From: CAWDVK01 sp963805715
GTDB lineage: Bacteria > Actinomycetota > Actinomycetes > Streptosporangiales > Streptosporangiaceae
Direction of reading: 5' to 3'
Assembly: GCA_963805715.1 (NCBI GenBank)
Contig: CAWDVK010000004.1
Span: forward strand, 186,001-250,000
DNA length: 64,000 nt
In this document: one piece after another, positions 57,315 through 64,000 of the stretch
Layout of the letters: each line of letters starts with the position of its first letter
Numbering within the stretch: position 1 is the stretch's first letter
The notes under the pieces: model-generated
Told to the model about the DNA's origin: nothing
Database searches by the model: none
What the model saw: the letters and a program-made list of their open reading frames with translations, nothing else
Position numbers and translations under genes: made by a program

Positions 57315-57980
57315 ATGACTATCCAGATAGCGCCAAGCCTGCTCGCCTCCGATCTTTCCCGGATCGCGGATGAGTCCGCCGCGGTCGCCGGCGTCGCCGA
57401 CTGGCTGCACGTCAACGTCATGGACAACCATTTCGTCCCGAACCTGACAATCGGCCTGCCGGTGGTCGAGGCGCTGCTCAAGCACGCGCAGCTGCCGATG
57501 GACTGTCACCTGATGATCGAGGACCCCGATCGCTGGGCGCCCGGTTACGCGGAGGCGGGCGCGCGGAACGTCACGATCCATGCTGAGGCGGCCAGTGCGC
57601 CGATCCGCACCCTGCGGGCCATCCGGGCTGCGGGAGCGAGGGCGGCCCTGGGCATCAACCCGGCTACCGCGGTCGAGCCGTACGCTGACCTGCTGCCGGA
57701 AATCGACATGCTGCTGCTGATGACCGTAGAGCCGGGCTTCGGCGGCCAGGGCTTCCTGGACGTGGTGCTGCCGAAAGTGCGCCGGGCCCGGTCGCTGATC
57801 AGCCGGTTCGGCGGATCGGTCTGGCTGCAGGTGGACGGCGGGGTGACCGCGGAGACCATCGGCCGCTGCGCCGAGGCCGGAGCCGACATGTTCGTGGCCG
57901 GATCGGCTGTCTTCGGCTCGGATGACCCGGCGGCCCGCGTTCAGGAGCTCAGGAGCATCGCCGGGGCAAGCTCCTGCTGA
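57315..57980 (+). CDS. rpe: Ribulose-phosphate 3-epimerase homologue with Asn at the catalytic Asp
   Basis: A 221-residue RPE barrel: IQIAPSLLASDLSRIADE, CHLMIEDPDRW (His65), LLLMTVEPGFGGQGFLD and WLQVDGGVTAETI (Asp174). The first metal/acid-base Asp, normally in LHVDVMD, is Asn34 here (LHVNVMDNHFVPNLTIG; codon AAC at 57414). That Asp is both a ligand and a catalytic acid in known epimerases, so activity may be lost or this may be an error. Otherwise it would convert ribulose-5-P to xylulose-5-P. ATG at 57315. Confidence 0.85.
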   Translation: MTIQIAPSLLASDLSRIADESAAVAGVADWLHVNVMDNHFVPNLTIGLPVVEALLKHAQLPMDCHLMIEDPDRWAPGYAEAGARNVTIHAEAASAPIRTLRAIRAAGARAALGINPATAVEPYADLLPEIDMLLLMTVEPGFGGQGFLDVVLPKVRRARSLISRFGGSVWLQVDGGVTAETIGRCAEAGADMFVAGSAVFGSDDPAARVQELRSIAGASSC

Positions 57981-58243
57981 GGGCGCCGATCCCGTCAGCC
58001 GCTGGCCGGCGCCTCATCCCGCAGGACGCCGGCTGACCGGTGCCGGCTGCTCAGCTCCTGCCGTCTCACCGTCTCACCGTCTCGCGCCGGGCAACCGGGC
58101 GCGACAGCCGCCGCCGGCCGAGAATTCAGCCGGGCGGCTGTCGATTTGCCAGGCTGTCGTTCGTCGGCCAGATAGCGGGCCGGGTAAGCGGGCCCGGATA
58201 GCAGGTCACGTACCGATCGAAACGAGACACCAGGGAGGCTGTC

Positions 58244-58591
58244 ATGGCGAACTACATGATCCTGATCTACGAGGAAGAGAGCCGTTACGCTAACGCAGGG
58301 CAGGAGGTGTGGCAGCAGGCCATGGAAGCGCACAGCCGCTTCGCCGCGCAGGTGGGCGAGAAGGGCGGCAAGATCCTGTCCGGCGATGCCCTGGAGCCGA
58401 CCAGCACCGCTACCTCCATCCGCGGCAACGTCGTGACCGACGGCCCGTTCGCCGAGACCAAGGAGGCACTCGGCGGCTACTACCTGATCGAGGCGCGCGA
58501 CCTGGATCACGCACTCGATATCGCGAAGCTCTGCCCGGCGCCGTACGGCGGCGTAGAGGTGCGCCCGGTGATGGACACCTCGGGCGGCTGA
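58244..58591 (+). CDS. YCII/DGPF-domain protein
   Basis: A 115-residue protein with the DGPF signature (VVTDGPFAETKEALGGYYLI) of the YCII family and MILIYEEESRYANAGQEVWQ at the start. In many actinobacteria such genes lie directly before ECF42-type sigma factors, as here. They form small ferredoxin-like folds of unknown activity and are the known targets of ECF42. ATG at 58244 has GGGAGG nine bases upstream. The 263 bases before it contain only a short CGTCTCAC repeat (58063-58085). Confidence 0.9.
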   Translation: MANYMILIYEEESRYANAGQEVWQQAMEAHSRFAAQVGEKGGKILSGDALEPTSTATSIRGNVVTDGPFAETKEALGGYYLIEARDLDHALDIAKLCPAPYGGVEVRPVMDTSGG

Positions 58592-58601
58592 TCGGCCAGC
58601 C

Positions 58602-60032
58602 ATGACCGGGCAGCCTGACCGGGGCCGGCGGCCCGGCAGCTCCAGCGCCAGCGGGCCGGCTTTCCGGCCCGCTGACCCGGCGGCGGCCCGGGGCGGCCCG
58701 GCTGGCCAGCACCACCTGCGTGACCAGCCGGTGCCCCCGGCCGCTCCGCCGCCCGCGGGCAGTCACCGGCCCGCTGCCGGGGGCAGCCACGAGGATGTCG
58801 CGGCCGCGATCGCCGACGCCCATCGCCGCGAATGGGGCTTCGTGCTGGCCGCCACGACCAGGGTGGCCAGGGACATCGATATCGCGGAAGAGTGCGTTCA
58901 GGACGCATACGTGGCCGCCCTGGACGCGTGGACCCGCCAGGGTGTCCCGCGCAACCCGGCCGCCTGGCTGACGACCGCCGCGCGGCGCAAGGCGCTGGAC
59001 GCACTGCGCCGGGACAGGACCCTGCGGGCCAAGCTGCCGCTGCTGATCGAGCCGGAGCCGGCGCCGCTGTCCGCTGACGGCGATGACCAGGCCATCCCGG
59101 ACGACCGGCTTCGGCTGATCTTCACCTGCTGTCATCCGGCGCTGGCCAGGGAAGCACAGGTCGCGCTGACCCTGCGGCTGGTGTGCGGGCTGACGACAGC
59201 GGAGATCGCGCAGGCATTCCTGGTCTCCGAGGCCACCATGGCGGCTCGGGTTACCAGGGCCAAGCGGAAGATCTCAGCGGCCAGGATCGCCTACCGAGTC
59301 CCGGCGGCGCGCGAGCTGCCGGACCGGCTTGATGCCGTGCTGACCGTGATTCACCTGGTGTTCACGACCGGGCATGCCGCGCCGATCGGCCCCGAGCTGG
59401 TCCGCGATGACCTGGTGGACCGGGCGATCGCGCTGGCCAGGATGGTGCGGGTGCTGATGCCGGACGAGCGGGAGGCGCGCGGCCTGCTCGCGCTGCTGCT
59501 ACTGACCGACGCCCGGCGGCCTGGCAGGCAGGATGCCAGCGGCCGGCTGCTGCTGCTGGAGGAGCAGGACCGGTCCCGGTGGGACCAGGCCATGATCGCG
59601 GAGGGGATCAGCCTGGTGACCGGCGCGCTGCGGGGCGGACGCCCTGGCCGGTTCGGCCTGCAGGCGGCCATCGCGGGCCTGCACGATGAGGCGCCCGCCT
59701 ACGGCGACACGGACTGGCCGCAGCTCGTCGCGCTCTATGACGCGCTGCTGCGGGTCTGGCCGTCGCCGGTGGTGGCACTGAACCGGGCCGTGGCGGTCGC
59801 CATGGTCGACGGCCCGGCCGCGGCCCTGGCTGAGATCAGCGAGCTGGAGCGAGATGGGCGCCTGGCCGGATACCGGTACCTTCCGGCGGTGAAGGCCGAC
59901 CTGCTACGGCGGCTGGGCCATCGCCGTCAGGCGGCTGAGGCTTACCAGGCTGCCCTGGAACTGGCGGAGAACGCGGCGGAACGGGCCTTCCTGGCGGGCC
60001 GGATCTCCGAGCTCGAGCTGGCCAGCCGCTGA
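58602..60032 (+). CDS. ECF42-type sigma factor with C-terminal TPR-like extension
   Basis: A 476-residue sigma factor. Sigma region 2 (FVLAATTRVARDIDIAEECV) and region 4 (LTLRLVCGLTTAEIAQAFLV) are followed by a long helical extension containing the conserved LYDALLRVWPSPVVALNRAV and YRYLPAVKADLLRRLG. This extension, essential in studied ECF42 proteins, and the YCII gene just upstream define the class. The first 60 residues are Pro/Gly-rich and unusual. No anti-sigma gene is seen. ATG at 58602. Confidence 0.9.
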   Translation: MTGQPDRGRRPGSSSASGPAFRPADPAAARGGPAGQHHLRDQPVPPAAPPPAGSHRPAAGGSHEDVAAAIADAHRREWGFVLAATTRVARDIDIAEECVQDAYVAALDAWTRQGVPRNPAAWLTTAARRKALDALRRDRTLRAKLPLLIEPEPAPLSADGDDQAIPDDRLRLIFTCCHPALAREAQVALTLRLVCGLTTAEIAQAFLVSEATMAARVTRAKRKISAARIAYRVPAARELPDRLDAVLTVIHLVFTTGHAAPIGPELVRDDLVDRAIALARMVRVLMPDEREARGLLALLLLTDARRPGRQDASGRLLLLEEQDRSRWDQAMIAEGISLVTGALRGGRPGRFGLQAAIAGLHDEAPAYGDTDWPQLVALYDALLRVWPSPVVALNRAVAVAMVDGPAAALAEISELERDGRLAGYRYLPAVKADLLRRLGHRRQAAEAYQAALELAENAAERAFLAGRISELELASR

Positions 60033-60077
60033 GCCTGCCGGGCCGCCGGGAGGCGCGCTCGTACCGTCGATGTGGTG

Positions 60078-62659
60078 ATGAGCAGGGCTTCCGGCGACAA
60101 TAGGGAGATGACCGCCGCCCTGCAGACCACCCCGGCTGCCGCCGTGCCGTTGCTGTCGGTTTCCGATCTGGCGGTCAGCTTCGGCCAGGTGCAGGCACTC
60201 AACGGAGTCAGCCTGACGGTCGGGGAAGGCGAGATCGTCGCGCTGGCCGGCGAGAACGGCGCGGGCAAGACCACTCTGGTGCGCTGCATCGCCGGCGACA
60301 TCACCCCTGGCCGCGGCCAGATCGCCGTGGCCGGGAAGCCGGTGCCGCCGGACCCGGCGGCCATGATCCGGCATGGCATCGGCGTGGTGTGGCAGGACCT
60401 CGCGCTCTGCGACAACCTGGATATTGCGTCGAACCTGCTGCTCGGCCGCGAGCGGCGGCGGCTGTTCCTGTCCGAGACGCGGATGCATGCCCACGCCGCT
60501 GCGCTGCTGGCCGGGCTGGGCATCCCGCTGCAGGACACGACCCGGAGCGTCCGGTCGCTGTCCGGGGGACAGCGCCAGATGGTGGCCGTGGCGCGGGCCG
60601 TGGCGCATCAACCGCGGCTGCTGATGCTCGACGAGCCGACCGCCTCGCTGGGCGTCCGGATGGCAGCGCAGGTCGAGGACCTGATCGTCGGCCTGCGCCA
60701 GCAGGGCACCACGATCCTGCTGGCCTGCCACGACATTGACCAGATGTTCCGGCTGGCTGACCGCATCCTGGTGCTGCGGCACGGGCGGGTCGTCGGGGAC
60801 GTCGCCGTCGGCGAGGTGCATCCGGACGAGGTGCTCGCGCTGCTCTCGGGCCAGGAGGTCGACTCCTCGCCGCGCCGGCAGCTCAGCCGCCTGCACGGGC
60901 TGGCCGACCGGCTCGTCTCGGCTGATCCGTCGTCCACCCTGTCGCTCATCCTCTCGGCGCTCGGGGCCGCCCTCGGCAGCGAACGGCTGTGCATCCACCT
61001 GCCCGCTGAGGCCGGGCTGGAGTGCGCCGCGTCCCTGGGCATGTCGGCTGGCCTGCAGGCCGCGCTCGCCCTGCTCCCGTACGGCGCCGCCGGGGGACCG
61101 GTCGGCGTCGCGGCCGCGAGCCGCGCCCCCGTGCTGGAGGAGAACGCACGGGCAGGCGGAACCTGGTCGCCGTTCGGCGACCTGGCCCGCGCCGCGAGCG
61201 TGGCCAGCTCCTGGTCCGTCCCTGTGCTCGGCCCCGGCGGGCTGATGGGGGTCATCACGGTCCTGCGGGCCAGCCAGGGAACGCCGAAGCAGGATGAGCT
61301 CGAGCTGGTCACGCTCTATGCCGGGTACGCGGCCAGCGCGATCGAGCGAGACCGGCTGCTCGACCAGGTGACGGCCCGCAACCGGGTGCTGGAGACGATC
61401 AGGGAGATGCTGGAGACCCTGGCCGGGCCGGCCCCGCGGCCGACGGGCTGGCCATCGCCCTGCAATCCCTGCTGCGCGGCCTGCAGGCCGACGAGGTGAC
61501 CCTCGTGACCAGGCCGGCCGACGGCCTGCTGCGGTGCCGGGCCGCCGCTGCCGCCGGCCAGCGCAGCCCCGGCCGTGCCTCCGCGGCCCTGCTGGCTGTC
61601 GCCGACGGCGCGCTCGGGGCGGGCCGGAGCCATGGCGCCGCCGTGCACCACGACGGGGCGGCCGGCCAGAAATTCGTGACCGTGACCTTCGCCGCGCCGG
61701 GCGCGCCGTCCGTGCTGGCGGCCAGCTGGGCGCTCGGCCCGCCGCCCGCCGACGCGACCGCGCTGCTGGAGGATGCGGCGCATTCGCTGCGGCTGGCGCT
61801 GGAGCGCGAGGAAGCGTGGTTCGCCCACCAGGAGGCAACGACACTGCGCCGGTCACAGGAACTGCAGCGCGGCTTCCTGTCCCGGCTGAGCCATGAGCTG
61901 CGCACGCCGCTGACCGCGATCAGGGGATACGCGTCCAGCCTGCTGCAGCCCGACGTGACCTGGGACGGTGAGTCCCAGCAGCGGTTCCTGGCCCGGATTG
62001 CCGCCGAGTCCGCCCGGCTGGGCCGCCTGGTGGACGACCTGCTGGACTTCTCTGCCATCGAGTCGGGCATCCTGCGGCTGCAGCAGGACTGGTGCGACAT
62101 CTCGCTGGTGATCGATGCCGCTGTTGCCTGCCTGCCGCCGGAGGCGGCAGCGCTCGTCGATATCACCGGCGACCCGCGGCTGCCCGTCGTCTGGGCCGAC
62201 CACGACCGGCTCGAGCAGGTGTTCGTGAACCTGCTGACGAACGCGTTCAGTCACAATGCGCCAGGCACCCGGGCGCGCGTCGGCACGCTGGCCGACGGCC
62301 CCGAGCACGTCATCGTGCGCGTGGCCGACGACGGGTCGGGGCTCCCGCCGGAGCTGGCCGCCGCGCCATTCGAGCCGGCCAGGCGCCGCCGGTCGGCGAC
62401 TGCGGGGGCCGGGCTCGGGTTGTCCATCGCCAAGGGAATCGTTGATGCGCACGGCGGGCAGATCGAGCTGGAGCGGCAGGCTGAGGGCACCTGCTTCCGC
62501 ATCCGCCTGCCGGTCGAGGCGATCGCCAGGCTGGCCAGCGAGCTGACGGCACCGCCTGTCCCCGGTGCCGGCCGCGGCACGCTGGCCAGCGCAACCGGGC
62601 CAGGGATGACGGCGGCGCCACCGGTCGCCGCGGGGACAGGAGCTTCGCCCAGTGCATGA
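60078..62659 (+). CDS. ABC-ATPase / GAF / histidine-kinase fusion protein; apparent -1 frameshift near 61421-61445
   Basis: Domains in order: a sugar-type ABC ATPase (about 20-245; LAGENGAGKTTLVRC, LSGGQRQMVAVARA, LLMLDEPTASL), GAF 1 (250-430), a second GAF-like region (455-600), then a sensor kinase with the H-box FLSRLSHELRTPLTAI (His near 606), N-box NLLTNAFSHNA, DDGSGLPPEL and GAGLGLSIAKGIVDAHGG. The halves lie in two frames. One added base at 61421-61445 reads AADGLAIALQSLLRGLQADE, then VTLVTR, and makes about 860 residues. It has no membrane segment, so input should come from ATP-binding or a transporter partner. The response regulator overlaps its end. Start at ATG 60078 or 60108. Confidence 0.75.
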
Positions 62660-63356
62660 CGAGCCACCTCGCACCCGCGCGCTCGTGGTCGAGGATGATC
62701 CCAATATCGTGGACCTGATCAGGTCCAATCTGTCGGTGCGCGGCTTCGACACGGTCGTGTCGACGGACGGCATGCGGGCGCTCAAGCTGCTGGAGACCGA
62801 GGCGCCCGACATCGTGCTGCTGGACCTCATGCTGCCCGAGGTGGACGGCTTCGAGCTGTGCCAGCAGATCCGGGAGCGCTCGTCGGTGGCGATCATCGTC
62901 GTCTCCGCCCGCGGCGGGGAGCGGGACAAGGTCACCGCCCTGAACGTGGGCGCCGATGACTACATGACCAAGCCGTTCAGCATCGAGGAACTGCTCGCCC
63001 GGATCACGGCCACGCTGCGGCGGACCCGGCCCGCCGCCACTCCGGATACCGCGCCGCTGACGATCACTATCGGCGAGCTGGTCATCGACCTCAGCATGCA
63101 GCAGGTCTCGGTGGCCGGCCTGCCGGTGCACCTGACGCCGACAGAGTTCGCGCTGCTGCGGGAACTGGCGATCAACCGGGGCAAGCTGCTCACCCACGCG
63201 CACCTGCTGCGGCGGGTATGGGGACACGGCTACGAGACCGAGACCGAGTACGTGCGGGTCTATGTCCGCCGCCTCCGGGCCAAGCTGGAGAGCGAAGGCG
63301 GGGCGCCGCTGATTCTCACCCAGCCCAGGGCCGGATACCGGATCGCGGCGGAATGA
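62652..63356 (+). CDS. OmpR/PhoB-family response regulator
   Basis: A 234-residue regulator. Receiver domain with ALVVEDDPNIVDLIRSNL, phospho-acceptor Asp58 in VLLDLMLPEVDG, Thr/Ser and Lys in YMTKPFSIEELLAR. Winged-helix DNA-binding domain from about 135 (HLTPTEFALLRELAINRGKL, YVRVYVRRLRAKLE, GAGYRI-like end). GTG at 62652 overlaps the kinase stop by eight bases, so the pair is coupled. It likely controls the sugar-transport gene just downstream. Confidence 0.95.
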   Translation: MHDEPPRTRALVVEDDPNIVDLIRSNLSVRGFDTVVSTDGMRALKLLETEAPDIVLLDLMLPEVDGFELCQQIRERSSVAIIVVSARGGERDKVTALNVGADDYMTKPFSIEELLARITATLRRTRPAATPDTAPLTITIGELVIDLSMQQVSVAGLPVHLTPTEFALLRELAINRGKLLTHAHLLRRVWGHGYETETEYVRVYVRRLRAKLESEGGAPLILTQPRAGYRIAAE

Positions 63357-63385
63357 GATGGTATCGGCGCACCGGCGCGTACCCT

Positions 63386-63414
63386 TTGACCTGCGGTTTT
63401 TCTGTTTATAAAAT
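63386..63414 (+). promoter_or_regulatory. Strong sigma-70-type promoter before the sugar-binding lipoprotein gene
   Basis: TTGACC (63386-63391), a 17-base spacer and TAAAAT (63409-63414) form the best consensus promoter in the window. It lies in a less GC-rich segment. Transcription would start near 63421. Confidence 0.75.
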
Positions 63415-63424
63415 ATTCATGCTG

Positions 63425-63449
63425 TTACGACGATGTTAACGACGATGTT
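63425..63449 (+). promoter_or_regulatory. Direct repeats, candidate response-regulator operator
   Basis: ACGACGATGTT occurs twice, at 63427-63437 and 63439-63449, 12 bases apart start to start. Tandem half sites near one helical turn are typical for OmpR/PhoB-family dimers. The site lies at or just after the predicted transcription start, so it would suit repression. Confidence 0.5.
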
Positions 63450-63561
63450 TACCCGAATCCCTCTAGTCTTTCCCCGGAGCACATTTGAGGTCCGGCGGCG
63501 ATAGGTCATGCGGGCCACCTACCCGTATCGATTCGTCCCGCCCGCAAACGAGGTGGTCAAC

Positions 63562-64000
63562 TTGCATTCACTCACCAAGGGAGCGGCGCTGACAGCGCTG
63601 GCAGGCGGCACGGCGCTGGTCCTGGCAGCCTGCGGCAGCAGCTCGCCGAGTACGAGCAGTTCCAGCAGTTCAAGCCCCAGCAGTTCATCCGTTCCGACGG
63701 TCTCGGCGACGTCCTTCACCCGCGACTTCTCGGCGATGGCCACGCTGAAGCCGCTCGCCGCGATGGGCAAGGGCAGCGTTGGCGTCATCCTGCCGGACAC
63801 CGTGTCGTCCGCCCGCTACGTCGAATTCGACGCGCCCTACCTGACCAAGGCCCTGGAGACGGCTGGCCTCACATCTTCCCAGTTCACTGTGCAGAACGCG
63901 CAGGGCAGTGATGCCACGGAGCTGAGTGACGCCCAGGCGGACATCACCAAGGGCGCGACGGTCCTCATCATGGACCCGCTCGACTCCGGCGTCGGCACGT
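63562..64000 (+). CDS. Sugar ABC transporter substrate-binding lipoprotein (3' truncated)
   Basis: The open frame runs off the window. A lipoprotein signal (MHSLTKGAALTALAGGTALV, lipobox LVLAAC) is followed by a Ser/Thr-rich linker and the start of a periplasmic-binding fold of the sugar (xylose/ribose) class: VGVILPDTVSSARYVEFDAP, LTKALETAGL, TKGATVLIMDPLDSG. It would bind a sugar outside the membrane and pass it to a permease beyond the edge. TTG at 63562 has GAGGTGG five bases upstream; ATG 63508 and GTG 63553 are in frame but longer. Confidence 0.85.
   Translation, partial: MHSLTKGAALTALAGGTALVLAACGSSSPSTSSSSSSSPSSSSVPTVSATSFTRDFSAMATLKPLAAMGKGSVGVILPDTVSSARYVEFDAPYLTKALETAGLTSSQFTVQNAQGSDATELSDAQADITKGATVLIMDPLDSGVGT

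Overview
The window is a stretch of core chromosome from a very GC-rich, Gram-positive actinomycete. Pointers to this are BldD, actinobacterial integration host factor, a PimB'-type mannosyltransferase, F420-family enzymes, a helicase-motif-poor PriA, GTG starts and GC-rich codons. The order trpD, DnaQ-like exonuclease, NlpC/P60 protein, pimB, acyl-CoA ligase, SRPBCC protein, plsC-like acyltransferase, DAHP synthase, Ser/Thr kinase, Rv2175c-like protein, prenyl synthase, metF follows, with insertions, the M. tuberculosis block from about Rv2192c down to Rv2172c. The genus cannot be named from sequence alone. I saw no mobile element, CRISPR array, tRNA or rRNA.

Layout. 0-13 kb: end of trpD, a stand-alone Lrp-type domain, an exonuclease, a c-di-AMP riboswitch before a secreted NlpC/P60 hydrolase, pimB, a fadD15-type ligase, a phosphoesterase, an SRPBCC protein, ROK glucokinase, a hydrolase, an acyltransferase and a TrmH-family methyltransferase. 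12.5-21.5 kb: glpK divergent from a phosphofructokinase with the PPi-type signature, a zinc-ribbon membrane protein, thiI, a secreted repeat protein, two F420-type enzymes, and a DAHP synthase behind an aromatic-rich leader peptide and attenuator. 21.6-33.5 kb: a sulfite-oxidase-like enzyme, endonuclease IV, a PASTA kinase, thiO-thiS-thiG behind a TPP riboswitch, a FAD reductase, an Rv2175c-like protein, thiE, a polyprenyl synthase, metF and a GNAT enzyme. 33.5-45.6 kb: a HEPN-type protein, bldD with its own operator, and the complete pyrimidine operon pyrR-pyrB-pyrC-carA-carB-pyrK-pyrD-pyrF. 45.8-58 kb: mihF-gmk-rpoZ-coaBC-metK-priA, a repeat protein, def-fmt-rsmB, a DUF2786 protein and an epimerase homologue. 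58.2-64 kb: a YCII protein with an ECF42-type sigma factor, then an ABC-ATPase/GAF/histidine-kinase fusion, its response regulator and the start of a sugar-binding lipoprotein.

Themes. Carbon entry (glucokinase, glycerol kinase, PFK, sugar-ABC signalling), pyrimidine, thiamine, folate/SAM and aromatic synthesis sit beside translation-maturation genes. Several are controlled in cis by RNA: c-di-AMP, TPP, PyrR, and a ribosome-mediated attenuator.

Quality warning. At least nine conserved genes, including carB, are each broken by a single-base shift and read normally once one base is added or removed. These are more likely indel errors in the sequence than real pseudogenes. Two enzymes (the PASTA kinase and the pentose-5-phosphate epimerase) also carry Asn where the family has its catalytic Asp. 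The most unusual system is at the right edge: an ABC transporter ATPase fused to a histidine kinase, translationally coupled to a response regulator and followed by a strong promoter with direct repeats in front of a sugar-binding lipoprotein gene.
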